The translations under genes and the position numbers were made by a program. This document shows positions 1 to 12,500 of a stretch of DNA of 64,000 nucleotides, piece after piece; position 1 is the first letter of the stretch, and each line of letters opens with the position of its first letter. The notes under the pieces were generated by a model that made no database searches, was not told the origin of the DNA, and worked only from the letters and a program-made list of their open reading frames with translations. The stretch covers positions 9,922,501-9,986,500 of the forward strand of contig NC_042513.1 of the NCBI RefSeq assembly GCF_900963305.1, given 5' to 3'. The stretch comes from Echeneis naucrates. Taxonomy: Eukaryota > Chordata > Actinopteri > Carangiformes > Echeneidae.

Positions 1-68
1 CACACCACACGCACGGAAGCCAGCTGCACAAAGTTCGTCCAGTGTGGAAACTGATGCATCCAACCTAC

Positions 69-175
69 TTTGCATTGGAGCCGGTCCAGTGGATGGACTC
101 CAGAGTGGCGGCGCGACAGCTGCAGATGATGGCCAGCAGGATCAGGGCACCGCGGCTCCAGGCGCTTCCCCCCAT
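69..175 (-). CDS. Ephrin-B, first coding exon (gene continues off the left edge)
   Basis: Seen: on the minus strand an ATG (173-175) opens a 35-codon frame with a hydrophobic signal peptide (core ALILLAIICSC) followed by A-T-L-E-S-I-H-W-T-G-S-N-A-K. It is cut at 69 by a GTAGGT donor, leaving two bases of the next codon. Known: ephrin-B ligands begin their receptor-binding domain with L-E-P-x-Y-W-N-S-x-N-x-x-F just after the signal peptide, with exon 1 ending there. The product would be a single-pass membrane ligand for Eph receptors, used in axon guidance, boundary formation and vessel patterning. The rest of the extracellular domain, the membrane segment and the PDZ-binding tail must lie outside the window. 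The paralog is unresolved: the other genes of human 13q33 in this window point to efnb2, but the signal peptide also resembles efnb3. GC-rich sequence at 176-345 is probably its 5' UTR. Confidence 0.72.
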
Positions 176-480
176 CCCTGGCAGGCAGCACGGCGGCTCG
201 GTATCATGGAGCGGAGTGCAAACGCCTCCTCCTCATGTCTCCAGCGGCCACAGGTGCGCGCAGACGGTCCATCCCTGAGCCAGAGCCGCCCAAGTCCCGA
301 GTCCTCCTCCTCCTCCCCCTGCAGCGGGATGAAATCCTCCACATTGTGCGTAATTGGCTAGAAAAATCCATCCGTGTGACGAAACCCGAGTATTGAGGAC
401 AGAGATGATGCTGGAGTATTTAGCCATCAGCTGACTGACCGGTCCGCCCAGACGCACCGGGAGGACCGTCCACTGCCCCC
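176..480 (-). promoter_or_regulatory. Probable 5' UTR/promoter of the ephrin-B gene
   Basis: This GC-rich stretch lies directly upstream of the ephrin-B start codon on the minus strand and contrasts with the AT-rich DNA that follows. It contains purine-rich runs (about 300-330 in the minus sense) but no clear TATA box. The short frames in it on both strands lack recognisable domains. The promoter role is inferred from position only. Confidence 0.35.
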
Positions 481-1660
481 CCATGAACCTTAAAAAGCGA
501 AGCTGTCAAACTTTGTCTATAGGAACAGTATAGATTGCACTGATAGAAAAAGACGGAAAATATGTACTCAACGTATATTTTCGATCCAAAAAAGTCACAT
601 TCAGTGAGCGATTTTTAGTTTTAGAAGGTTGCACTTTGGTTACTTTGGTAAATGTATCTTCTACGGCACAGCAGCGTGGTGTTAAAGATGCCCACCGTTT
701 TATTGTTGAAGGAAAACATGAAAACAGGTTATCGATGCAGCTCAACTTATTTTACTTATAGCTTCAACTGCTCTTAGGACAAAAAAAAAGAACAACAACA
801 AAAAAACAAACCGCCAGTCCAAGGCAAAGACCTTCAGACCTCCCCTGCTGGATGCAATTGTCCAAAACAACACTGAAATAAATATCAAATATCTTCCCAG
901 GGACTACAACATAAATGTTGTCCTGCATGGCAGTATAATTGTGACTAGAGAATGTAAAACAATGCTTGACCTGTCATTTCTTTAAAATAACCCTCCAGAC
1001 AAAACAAGACGCTCTTCCTTTTGACAGTTAGAATGAGGTCAGTGGATTTAAGTTCATTTCAATGTTTTTGTTTTTTTTTGTTTTACTTAGTACTTTACTA
1101 CTGTAAACCATGTGATCTCTTCACAAACCACTGTGGTGTGCAGGCAGGTCTTCCTCTTACAGTTATCTGACACAATCATTTCTCTCATCTCACCTCACAC
1201 TCAGTGGAGACATGACATATTCTGACTCATGACTGTACCTTAAATCCTTCCATGTACATCATTTCCATGCCACAAGTTAGCCTCAACTATCCGGATTATG
1301 AGTAAAATTTCTTTTCAGTTAGGGTGTGACTGGTTTGTGACACTAACATTTGAAAATATGAACCTATGAACCGTTTCCCTTTTTGTTTTTCATTTGGTGA
1401 AATCCCTGAATCGCGACAGGTAACTCGACCTTACATTCAGGCAGGTGCTTTACTTTAGTTTAATTTTTTTTTTTTTTTTAACTTTGCTTTTTTCAGTCTT
1501 GACCCATTGCATACGTAAGGGAGAGTAACAGTCTACGTTACTGTGTCCATTCTTCAGAGAATAATCTGCCACAGTGCATATTAAACAAACAGTATATCGG
1601 TTTATCTATAGTATCCTGCAGAAGCAAAAGATAAACCAGGTGTGTAGCCAACGCACACTT
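481..1660. other. Intergenic, nothing recognisable
   Basis: This is AT-rich DNA with A-runs (near 781 and 1466) and no frame carrying a recognisable domain. It presumably belongs to the upstream flank of the ephrin-B gene. Confidence 0.5.
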
Positions 1661-1662
1661 TA

Positions 1663-3028
1663 CACTCCCTGACAAAAGCCTTGTCGCTTATCCACGTCGT
1701 AGGAACAACAAATAATAGCTTCACTTGTAGTTGATCAGTTGAAATCAGAAATGGCTTATATTAAAGGCAAAGGCCTCTAGATTACGCTTATTGTACCAAA
1801 ATAAAGTTGTGTATCATTCATTGAGATTAATTAGAAATGCCAGATTTTGTCTTGTCGTGTCTTTCAACGATTCAACCAATCGCATTAAATTAGAGCTCCA
1901 CCTGTGACAAATACTGGAATGAACACATTCCCAGGTGTGCATAAAAAGACACAACAGACCTTCACGTGAAGTGCAACCTGACCTCTGACAACATGCCAAG
2001 GAGGCAACCACAGACCAAAATGCTGATCATCAAGAGCCTGAAGAACAAGTCTGCTGCTGAGGTAGCAGACATCTTCACTGTATCCAAACGTCAAGAGGAG
2101 AGGATAAAAGAAAGATTTGAAGAAACTGGTGACGTCCATGACAAGCCCAGGTCAGGCAAAACGCGTAAGGCAACTGTTTGAGACAGTTCAAGGCAACAAA
2201 GAATTTGTGTTGCATTTGCCAAGGCCCACAGCTTGCAGAAAGGACGGACAGTGGAAAAGTGGCAGAAGGTAGATTTTTCCGATGAATCATCCATTGAACT
2301 GCTTCCCAGTCGCCACAAAGCCTGCAGAGGACCCGTTGGAACCCTCATGGACCCAAGATTCACCTAGAAAACAGTCACATTTGGTGGAGGAAAAATCATG
2401 GTCGGGGTAAAAATCCAGTATAGGGGTGTGTGTGCGAGAGATCTGCAGAGTGGATAGCAACATCAACAGCCTGAAGAATCAAGGGAGGGCATATTGTTCA
2501 GCAGGATGGCATTCCCTCTCATACTTCAGCCTCCAACATCAAAGTTCCTCAAAGCGAAAAAGGTGAAGGTGGTCCAGGATTGGCCAGCCCAGTCAACATG
2601 AACATGAACATTATTCAGCATGTCTGGGGTAAGATGAAGGAGGAGGCTTGGAAGATGAAACCAAAGAATCTTGATGAACTCTGGGTGTCCTGCAAGACTG
2701 CTTTGTTTGCCATTCCAGATTGACTTCATCAAGAATTTGAGTCGCTGCCAAGACGTATGGATGTAGTCCTCCAAGCTCACGTGAGTCATACATGATATTA
2801 GTTCTTTTTCCCCGAGGCACCATGTCTTTGTGTTTGTGTTTTCAAAACAAAGTATCATTTCTACCGTTCATTATTTTTGTATGCGACAAGACTTTTGTCC
2901 AAGCAAAATCTGACCTTTCTGTCCTAATTAAATGATAAAAATCAATGAATGATAAGCCATTTCTGATTCCAACTGATCTACTACAAGGGAAGTTATTATT
3001 TGCTCAACAAGACTTCTGTCAGGGACTG
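1663..3028 (+). mobile_element. Tc1-like DNA transposon, nearly full length, inactive
   Basis: Seen: the two ends match as inverted repeats, left CACTCCCTGACAAAAGCC against right (reverse complement) CAGTCCCTGACAGAAGTC, each next to a TA dinucleotide (1661-1662 and 3029-3030). The similarity continues inward for roughly 150-200 bp and includes the shared stretch ATCAGTTG(a/g)AATCAGAAATGG. An inner copy of the end motif (ACTTTTGTC/GACAAGAC type) lies near 1840-1860 and 2883-2900. Known: this is the IR/DR layout of fish Tc1/mariner elements, which insert at TA. The element encloses a decayed transposase. About 1.37 kb is a normal size for the family. The two ends differ by a fair number of substitutions plus an indel, so this is not a fresh insertion. 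Confidence 0.88.
1993..2830 (+). pseudogene. Decayed Tc1-like transposase
   Basis: An ATG at 1993 opens a frame of 62 codons beginning MPRRQPQTKMLIIKSLK, with an HTH-type DNA-binding segment (K-S-A-A-E-V-A-D-I-F) and the K-P-R-S-G-K linker typical of Tc1 transposases. Downstream the family signature survives in other frames: a patch like H-V-W-G-K-M-K-E-E-A-W at about 2617-2650 and L-D-E-L-W near 2672. The frame is interrupted repeatedly between these patches, so no functional protein is encoded. It is a plain DNA transposon remnant lying inside the inverted repeats described for this element. Confidence 0.85.
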
Positions 3029-3065
3029 TATAGTCCATATACTGATGCCAGTGTATGAACATACG

Positions 3066-3200
3066 CTGGGTTAGAATCAGAATCAGAATTCTTAATTTAT
3101 CCCTCGATGGATATCGCTCCAATTTCCAGATCAATAAGTAAATAAATTAAATAATACTCGGTGAGAAATAAAATCAAATAACAGAATAAAAAAGATGGAA
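3066..3200. repeat. Possible dispersed repeat end (AGAATC repeats, then AT-rich tail)
   Basis: Immediately right of the Tc1 element is a short run of AGAATC units followed by a segment reading like TTATCCCTCGATGG and an A/T-rich tail. I remember similar AGAATCAGAATC-TTTAT-CCC strings as a frequent dispersed motif in teleost genomes. The identification rests on that memory alone. Confidence 0.3.
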
Positions 3201-3299
3201 AAGAAACAATATAATTAAAACAAAATACTTATTTGTAGCTCCCTGAATGAGGTTTAGCAATGTCTCTACCTGTCCCAATCCTAGTCTTAGTGAATTTTC

Positions 3300-3650
3300 T
3301 GACTATTTCAGTGCACTCTTTCTGCTGAATGCTCTCTGCTCAGCAACATCTCCACCGTGGAATTAAACCCTTTTACGGGCCTTTGCACTACGTCCCTGCT
3401 CACTGCTACTGGAACTAGTATCTCGTCAGACATTGCTTGTTCACACAGGTCAAAGCTAACCAGTACCCGGCCCTGAAAGGGGATTTCTGAGCCACTCTGA
3501 GCTCTGAAGTCCAGCCGTTCATGCTCAATGACACGACGGAGTCCTGCATCAGGGAGGTTTTGGGATTTCCACATCTCACTCATGATTATGGAGATTTGTG
3601 CTCCTGCGTCCCATAAGGCTGGAGTCTTAACATTTCATTTTTCCCCAGAC
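3300..3650 (-). mobile_element. Fossil fragment of a Ty3/Gypsy-like LTR retroelement (protease region)
   Basis: On the minus strand a frame of about 100 codons contains a D-A-G aspartic-protease motif followed by Q-I-S-I and further down F-Q-G-R-V-L-V-S-F and I-L-V-P-V-A-V-S. This is the pattern of the protease domain of fish Gypsy-type elements. No reverse transcriptase, integrase or LTRs are visible around it, so this is a small, old, broken fragment. Minus-strand sequence to about 4400 may include more of the same element but I cannot recognise it. Confidence 0.55.
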
Positions 3651-4630
3651 GAGACACTTCTTAGCTACCGACTCACTTGTGTTTTGGATTGTTTCTTTTG
3701 AGTTTACCTTTAGGCTATGAAGGAAATGAGAGCTGATGAGTGGTTATCTTTACTTTTACAGATTCAGTTTGAGTCAGTTTTGGGACTGCCCTCGGTCACT
3801 ACCTCTGCTAGATTGCCTAAGGTTTCTGTCTGCCCCCCTTCTGATATGCCGCACATTGCCTCTTTGGTTTTCTAAAAGCATTGGCTGGAGCTTCGGTTTG
3901 GACACCAACAGTTTTTCTACCGTGCTGGACAAGGCAGACCACTGGGCCTGTGAGCTCCTTAATTGTTGGGAGCAAAGGGATTCTTTTAAATCGGTTTGTG
4001 AGGTTTTAATGGGATTATGGTTGTCAAAGAGTAATTTTAATCCCCACCTATCTCTACTGTGCTAAACTTGCCCTACGACTGACTTAATTTGTTGCTTTGT
4101 TCTTTTGAGCCATGTCGTTTTTCCCTTCTAGATATCTCCTCAGTTTCAAGCCGGGATTTACAGCATGTACACCAAAGTCTATAGTTTCCTCTTCTCAACA
4201 GCCCTTCGCTACACCACCAGCTCTATTACATGAAGGCCGAGCAGCGTAACTTCCATTTGCAACAGAAACTCCACTTGGTGCTCCAACATCTTGCCTGTCA
4301 CATTGTGAATTGTCAACACTTGAAGAAAAACAACAAAAACAGACAGTGCAGATAACATTAGCTCCCTTAGTTGAATTGTAGCTCACACAATAATCAATAA
4401 TCTTAATCTCAGTGGAACCTCCAGTGTATTACACCAGCTAATGTGCAGCAGCGTGGCGTGGAGTATGTTTGCCTTTTTATTTATTTAAATAGGACTGGCA
4501 AAAATGAAACTTTCATGCTGCCCCCTACTGTACAAAAGAACATAAGTTATACATTTTTTTGTTTTAATTGAGCAGACAATTTCCCTCCTTTTTTTTGTTT
4601 GTTTCAACTTCAACTCATTTGAAATATATG
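3651..4630. other. Unassigned; possibly more of the retroelement fossil
   Basis: Short open frames exist on both strands (for example 3736-4065 plus), but none carries a domain I recognise. The position next to the protease fragment makes retroelement debris a reasonable guess, not more. Confidence 0.25.
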
Positions 4631-4633
4631 TGG

Positions 4634-4635
<2 letters not shown>

Positions 4636-4686
<51 letters not shown>
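4636..4686. repeat. (CA)n microsatellite
   Basis: An uninterrupted run of about 25 CA dinucleotides, ending in CATATG. It accounts for a spurious V-C-V-C frame on the minus strand. Confidence 0.97.
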
Positions 4687-4689
<3 letters not shown>

Positions 4690-6129
4690 GCAAATATAAT
4701 TATTCCCCAGCTCTCATCTAGGTAACTGTATGAGGACGTTCAGGACAGAAACTACAGATTTGACCAATCAAGCTTCCTGTGGTCTCTGCTATTGTTGGGA
4801 AATAGTGATGGTGATGAATAGAAAGACTGGTGAAAGCTCTGACTCAGTGATGACAGAGCCTACTCTGACGTGGGTACACAGGGTTGTAAATAAGTACAAA
4901 GAGATGGCCATGTGCTGAAGAAGGGGGGGGGGGGGCCTTCACTGGATCCTGAAGTTGTTGTATTGTTGATGTTATTTTGCTGCAACATGCATCAATGCAT
5001 TGAAACTCATTGTTGAACAGATGAGATGGGTTTTCTTTTAAATCCTTTATATACTGTATTTAAAGAGCAAAGGCTGTAATCCCTCTCATTTTCAGGATTT
5101 CAGCAAGTCTGAACTAGTGTCAAAGTGGTTTAAAAGATTACAGAAGGAATCTGTCACAAGACTAAAGCACCACAAATGATGGCTGATCTGCACAGAAATG
5201 TCCGCCTTTCTGTCAGGAACAGGCTGTGCTGTATGTGTTCAATGCGCTTGCAACATATTTCATATTTATAATTCATTTAAACTTCAAGTTTTGTTGACAC
5301 AGACTACAGAAAAAAGAGATGAAGAGAATTTTTTCTCATGTAAACACAAATATATATAAGTCTGACTTTTGGTTTCACTAAAACAAACTTCAGAAACACA
5401 TCTCTCTGATGTTTTGGACTTATTTTATTTGACTTTCCTGTTTTGGGTCCAGCAGCAGTGAAAACACATTTACAGGCCATATTTCACCCATTTCAACAAA
5501 ACTTCAGTTAAATCAGGTATCAGTTGGGTATAAATCTGCTATTAGTCAAAAATCATCTTACCAACAAAAAGACATGAAACAGAAAGAGCAAAGTGAATTT
5601 CACTACAAAAGAAATATCCATAATTTTCTTCGAGTAACGATTAAGGTTTTGCTTTGTTGATGTCAAAACACCCAGAGGGTCTGGTTTGGTTAGGTTTGGT
5701 TTTGTAGTCTTTAACTAGATGTGCTCTGATTTAGAATTGTTTTTCTTTCTTTCCCTCTAATTGGTGCAATTTCAGATACAATCCTCACTGGTGGGACCAA
5801 TTTATGAACAAGAGAAAAATCACAGCTTAGGACAGATCATGAGTCTTATACAAACCTAAAACTCTGACTACATATCCTAATAAAAACTATATATATGACT
5901 GACACCAAACCATCAACTTTCGCGAGGTCAATTTTCATCTTTAAGAAAAAGAATTTATTGCCACATAGTTATCGATATGCGTGATGAATACTCTAGAGAG
6001 GATAATGCACTTTTTTCAGTTTTCCTGTATCGAATTTTGAGACAAATTGTTTAGACTTTCTATCTCTACAGCCAATTAGGCTGCTTTCTTTGCCAGAAAT
6101 AAAAAACTCAATGTTCCCTGTATACTATA
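4687..6129. other. Intergenic, nothing recognisable
   Basis: This is AT-rich DNA containing a G-run (about 4923-4936) and no frame longer than 62 codons. I see no coding or RNA gene. Confidence 0.5.
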
Positions 6130-6189
6130 GGACAAGTGAAATACACTGTCTTGGTAAAAAAACAAAAAAAACAAAACGTGGTGCTGAGA

Positions 6190-6660
6190 AACTGCTGGAA
6201 ATCTGTTAAAAAAAACAAAAAAAACACAAGGAGAGACATCCGGGACTCTAACCCAGGTAAGGCTTCATTGGCAAAGGCCAAAAAAGACCCCGCACAACAA
6301 GGTCAAACTCATGTTTTCATAGAAAGGCCACCTTCTCTCCGGTATCATGTGCTATGAATAAATGACACCAAGACAGAGGTCTCAGAGAATCGATTTGCTT
6401 ATGGACTACGGATGGAAGCCCATGAGCAAATGGGCATCTGGTCTACGGTAAATCTTGGTGAGAAGGTTATATAATGTTGTGGGGCTGCTTCACTGCCTCT
6501 GGTGCTGAACTCAAAAGATTATCCAGCAATTTTTGAGCAAAATAGCACAGAGCATCAAGAGGTGCAAAAAATCACTCAAAGGTGTGTTTTACTTCAAAGA
6601 AAAACAGGTTCTGTGTCCATGACTCCAGCATCTTGAAAGCTTCATAGAGAACTGGTCCAC
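6190..6660 (+). mobile_element. Eroded Tc1-like transposase relic of a second subfamily
   Basis: The plus strand preserves the order of a Tc1 catalytic region in scattered frames. N-D-T-K-T-E-V at about 6360 corresponds to the D-E-T-K-x-E first catalytic aspartate block. Then comes a segment aligning with the G-x-I-M-L-W-G-C-F-x-A-x-G signature at about 6465-6510 (DNA ATAATGTTGTGGGGCTGCTT). It is frameshifted and I could not find terminal inverted repeats, so the limits are approximate. It is unlike the 1.7-3.0 kb copy in sequence and much more decayed. Confidence 0.55.
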
Positions 6661-6885
6661 CAAACAGTTATTCCATCACTCCGTCAGTCTGCAGGCTCAT
6701 CCCTCCATCTCAGCGGCAGCAGAGTGAGTTTTTCCCAAATTGAAGCTAATGCTAACATGTCAGGCGTTTGGTAATAAACAACCCCTATCACGATTAGCAT
6801 TAACCTCAACCTGGGACTGGACAGGGACGCTGCAGCATCATTCCCCTGCTTACCTCGGTGCTGTTGCTCAGATGACTGAGGACGT

Positions 6886-6898
6886 CCTGCAGGGGGCG
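6886..6898 (+). promoter_or_regulatory. CTCF-like motif
   Basis: CCTGCAGGGGGCG agrees with the vertebrate CTCF core (CCASYAGRKGGCR) at 12 of 13 positions. It lies in the gene-poor interval between the ephrin-B promoter and the GPCR. A single motif match without binding data is only suggestive. Confidence 0.35.
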
Positions 6899-9480
6899 GC
6901 ATAGATTACTAAATGTCTTTGGGCACCATTCACACATTTGAAGTGTGGAGTTTCATTCACAAGCATTCAAACATAAGTGTCTCGGCGATATTGTGAATTT
7001 GTAGCAATTTCAAAGTCAAGTTAAAGTCAGCGTTACAGTCGATGCCATGAGTACCGGACATACACAGACACTGAAATTGCTGGACTCCCTGAGGCCCACA
7101 GTGCAACAGCAACAATAGGAATAATTTACATTAGAGTTATAATAGAACAGATTGTGGTCCAAATAAGACACTCTACTCATGTTTCTATAAAATCTTAAGA
7201 GACAGCTGGCTCATTAATTACAAAAACAAATATACCACAGTGTAAATACGTAAAGCAATCTGAACAAGGATTTTCTAACTTGAGTTCATTTTTCAGCTTG
7301 TAGAAGCTGAGATTCAAAAAGATTTGCTAAGACCCCATTTCGGACCCTTTCTGTGTCTGCTCTTGACTTGTCTGGGAGTAATAGAAACCTGTGACACGCG
7401 GGGTTTAAACCCATGAGCAGAAACAGAATATGCCAGGTGCTGTCGTGTGTCAACTCCGGTTTAGAGGGCACAAATTTAAACCAAGACGTGAGGAAGTAGG
7501 TCTGCGTGTGTTATAATGATAGGTAGATACTGACCTGTCACCACAGCCACTGCACTTCCTGTCTCAGCAGCTGGCGTTCCTCTCTTGTGCTCAGTACTTC
7601 TCTCTTCTCTCTCCGCTCCACCCTCTGTGTTTCTCACTCGCGCACGTACACGATCAACAGTAAACCGAAATGAGGTTTTACATTTCTTTTATACACTTGT
7701 GTGACTCATTCAAAAATCCCCTTCTAACCGAATGACTATCAAAAAGAATAAGAATATCTATCATAAAGTGTAAGAGAGATCCCAGTTAAAAATTTATGCA
7801 AAATCCCACCTACAGAAGTTATAGTCATTTCTTGGATTTGAACGAGTTATTTACAGTTTTGTAAATTTGTTGTCCGAGGTAGAATTTATGATGGAATTTT
7901 TTTTTTTTTTAAGATTTTCTGATTCAACTATATTTTCAAATGTGCAGCAACGATTTGGCAGGTGAACAGGTTCAATGTGATATAAAGGTCTACGTTGTGA
8001 TAGTTTGTCTGTGGAAACAAACCCACTCTGACTGAAACTGTCAGTTTACATTTCTAACATTTTCCACTGTTTCAAGTAAGAGTGGATAAAAAAAATGAAA
8101 AGTTTGTGATTCTTCACTTAGAAATGAGAATGAAACTGTGCCCTAAATTGATACTTTACTAATTCCGTAGTATGACCTTCTGCATGGTTTAGATACCTAA
8201 AAACATTAGGATTTTTATTTTTTTTTTCCCCCAGATTTTATAATGATGTTTGTGTCATTTCTGGGGGTGTTTCACCATCCACATATAATTTAAATATTTC
8301 CCAATGTCGAACAGCTTCTCCATAAATGCTCTAGATCAACACCCAACAATTAACATATAATAACTCGAAAAACAACCATATTTGCATCAGCCATACCAGA
8401 GAGCAGTATGGAAGCTACAGGCAGTGACAGCAGGGCCAAAACTGAACCAAGCAAATTAGCATGTTAACTTCAAGGTGTGACATAAATAGTAGAACAAGTC
8501 CAGTGTCATTACGCAACACCGTTGGAGACAGCTCTTCGATGAAAAGGATTGCTGAATTTGCAATGATTCTCCAAGACTTGATAAATAATAAGTGTGGTAA
8601 GTAGACAGGTGTTAAGGGTATTTACGAAAGAGCAAAATCTCAGAGTTTTGGACTACTTGGATTTGATCTTACAAGCACTTTGAGGCTATATTGGGTATAG
8701 ATGGGATGTAAATAATAATAATGGCAGCATTCTGACATGCTGATCTTTAGCAGGTATAAGGTTTACAAGTTTAATAAAGCACATTGCTATGATAACAATT
8801 GCTAATGGACATTAAAAATTAAGTCTAGGAGCTGACATATTTCAAGAATGGACCTGCTGATACTAAGATAATAAAATTGGACGCATACCAAGTTTCAAGG
8901 AAACTTTTCAAAGAGTCTGAGATACAGTAAGGCACACAAGATCTGAGTGCCTTCGTGTAGCGCTTGTGGCATGAGAAGAAAAAGTTCCCAGCGCTTATGG
9001 TGCACAGAAGTGTCATTTTGTTTGCTCAGTATCGTGGCCTTGAATAAAGGAGAGCACATTTATCATTACTTCGTTTACAGCTTTACTAACAACGATGTCA
9101 AGCACAAATTTCTCATTGCACCCCCTGTAAGATCACAGATCATTATGACAAGTCGAGTTGTGAGATGTATCTGTTTTCTGTTTTTCAGTTATAGGAGTGT
9201 CATGGGGGATTTTGAAAGGAACTCTTTTCCACTAAATGACTATGATCCTGCATGCTGTCCACACTATGTGCCTCCGACACTGCCTGTAAATTAGTCCAGA
9301 ATCTTCTTGCCCACAGTGTTTGCTGTGGTAACCAGGGTAAGGTAAACAAGTCATACTGCCACTTCTCAGAAGAGAAGGTGCCTCCCCATTCATTCTCACA
9401 ACCTAACCCCCCCTCACAGTTCTCCCCAACAATGAGTGGTGCTATGGGACATGCCATTCAGTTCCCTTCTGCCTGAGTGT

Positions 9481-9504
9481 AAAAAAAAAAAAAAAAAAAA
9501 AAAA
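9481..9504. repeat. A24 homopolymer
   Basis: Twenty-four consecutive A in intergenic DNA. No adjacent SINE or retrogene body was recognised on its 5' side. Confidence 0.95.
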
Positions 9505-12500
9505 GCACACACATAAGAAGAGACAGACTGATGGTGAAGTACTTAAAGGGAAAAGGTTACAAGTAGATGAAGAGGTGGGGGAAGAAGCAAAACTGTGACA
9601 GGGACATCCCCTTTCACTGAGAGGAAATTCTTAAAGTCTAATATGCCAGCTGAAATTAATTTTTCACTTTTGTCTTCCTTTCTTATATATTACAAGGTTC
9701 ATGAGGAAATCACTTTAGAAGTTTCCCCATTGGTCTATCAATCCCCTTCAAGAGGAAATGACATGACTTTGTGATTTTAAGGGGAAAGCAGATGCTAATC
9801 TTCTTTTGAAATTAGCTGAAAGGGACAGGACATAGAATTTCACCGAACATACATTCTTTGTGTCTATTTGTCTCATCAAAAAAAGGAAAGAGTGTATTTC
9901 AGTGCAGCACTGTTTCAGTGTTTCCACGTAGGCAATCGGAGGGCCTGATTTCACCCTGTCTTCCTGTCATATGTGGGATATGCATGAAAGGCCCAACAGA
10001 CATGCAGCTGATGAGATCTGATAACTTTTCTAGCTCTCTATGCCGTCATCCTGTCTCAGTCTGCGTGTCTAGCACATGTGGCATCAGGCAGACACGACAC
10101 AGACAGAGCTTATTATGGATTCTTTGAAGGACATGTACTTTATTTTCATATTATCTTCAGCTTCTGTTTCAGGTCAAAAACACAAGAATAATAACCAATA
10201 GAACCGATAAACACTGATCACCAAAGACCAATGCTGAAAGCTCTTTCATTTCATTCATCTAAAATAAGAACATTCAGAGGAAGTGTGGGTGGACTTCCGA
10301 GATGGAAAGATCAACGCTACAAATTTGTTTAAAATATATATTCACAGATCTCAAATTTCTGGTTTTCGAAAATACTCGCCCACCACATTTTGCCACATTC
10401 CCACACAGTTTATCACCTATTTCATACATAATAGTTTGTATTGTAAACTTCTTTCACTGTCACCAAATAACTGAATGAAAAGGGATTTCTCTTTAGCTTC
10501 GAACAAAATCAGGACTTCAGTGTGTTTTGATAAGTTTTATTGATTTGTTTATTTTTGAACATCAAGTATTTTTATTATTGTGCCTTTTGTAGAGTCGTCC
10601 TTGGGTAATGGAAGGATCTATAAAATGCTATTGGAGGAGGAATACACAGGAACACCAAAGGAGCTAAAGCTTGATTCAATTCAAAGTCCTCCATGTCCTT
10701 ACCCACATCCCTACATTCCCCGGCAACTAAAATGTCTGCAAAGCAACAGACAGAACCTTGAAGCCAAGTCTTTGGGAAGCTTTTTCTTTACCTTTTTTTC
10801 ACCGAACATTGAATTAAAGAACATTACAGCATGAGCAAGAGGAATTTAGAAATGGTCAGCTCCCTCCAAGTCATTCCTCCGGCTTACAGACCTGAGTAGC
10901 AGTAGTAGTAGTAATAGTAGTAGTAGACTGAAGTTGTGTAGTAAAAAAGAAAGAGAATAACTTTTAGATTAAAAAAGTGCATCTGTCAAATAGGCTTATA
11001 TTTTAAAGGAAGGAAGGAAAAACTTAGTACAGAGAGTGGAAATGTTGCTTGCTTACCGACAGGTTGATCACTATGTGTGTTTTGTGCATTAAAAGCAGAC
11101 TGTTAAATAGTTTCTTAAAAACACAGCAAGTGGTCTGTCAGGAAATAAGGAAATCAAATGTGGTGAGATGAGACTGAACTGACTGAACTGCATGTGTACA
11201 AGGCCGAACTGTGACACCACCGGTCAAGCCAGGAACTGTCAGAGCAAGATGACACGATTCTCTTCGAAGAATGTGTGTATTGGATTTTAGAGAAAAGAGG
11301 AGGAACCTCCCCTCCTTTAGGTAAAAAGCCGGGGCGTTCCACTCACAATATAAACCGATCACTGAAGCCAGCAAGTCAGCCTGGTCTGGAGCAAGCTCAG
11401 GTTTGTGTCCAGTTTTCATTGGAATGGACCCTGTTGCACTAAGTTCACCTTGCCCCAGTAATTTTGGGTATATTTTCTTGACATACTAATACGGCATCAT
11501 ACTGACATATATTGGATACAAAGAGAAATAAAGGTTTCTGGTCACAACTGGTCCTGGTCTGAACTTAATGTTTTCGCTAACAGTGTATATGATTTTAATC
11601 TAAAGCAGTTTGAGATTCTTGAGAGTGGTTTGTTGCAGGTAGTGCCGGAATCCATGAGTTATTCATAACTATATATTTGCAGATACACATTATGTGCCAA
11701 ATATGCTCTGAAATAATAACGCAGTTTTGTAATTTTGATTTCATGGGAAATGGTCATCAGGACAACGGTTCAGCTACTTTTGTTTGGGTTTCATGATTAA
11801 TTTTAACGATTTCGGAAAATGATTTGTCCAAAATAAGAGATTTAGTTGGTTGGTCCTTCATATTTGACCAATCCTTTGTGTAAATCTGTTAAGAAAATGC
11901 TGAAGAGCCTCTAATCATGTGGAATTAAAAAGGATTGGGTTTTTGTCGTTGTCCAAAATTTGTAATTTAAATTTCACAGTGAAATTATTGAGCTATCATG
12001 AACACGTGTTTTAACCCCATCTCCCACACAAAAGTGACAAGCAGCAATATCTATCAAAAATATGCTTCATTCCATGGATCAAAGGCAGCAATAGCTAATA
12101 AATGGATGCCACTAAACAATGAAATTACCTTTATGATTGTTTCAAATTCTAAGGTAATAAATAAACTAGGAAACAGGGAAAGGAGCTTGTGAATTAAGAT
12201 TCAAGTCCTGTTTCAGTCAACTCACAAAAGGTTGGCTTAAAAAGACCCATCTAATTCCTGGAGAGATAATAATAGTAATAACAAAAAAAAAAAAGAAAAA
12301 AAGAAAAAAGACAAAATGACTAATATGATATTGTTTACCAATTAAACTACACTGCCACCTACTGGTGAAGATCAATCATAGAAACATTCTGGCATCAATA
12401 TGCTGACCAATACAAAAATCACAAATGATATAGGAGCTTTCTTTCATTAAACACATGATGATGAAGGAAATGATGTCAATAGAAGCTTTGTGCTTATTCG

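Noticed and set aside
42-361. Overlapping plus-strand frames of 78 and 105 codons at the left edge
   Set aside because: They are antisense shadows of the GC-rich ephrin-B exon and 5' UTR and have no recognisable domain.
4485-4685. Minus frame beginning V-C-V-C repeats
   Set aside because: It is translation of the (CA)n microsatellite.
8947-9294. 115-codon plus frame with a C-terminal part rich in P, Y and C
   Set aside because: No family recognised, no start or splice context, AT-rich surroundings; not supportable as a gene.
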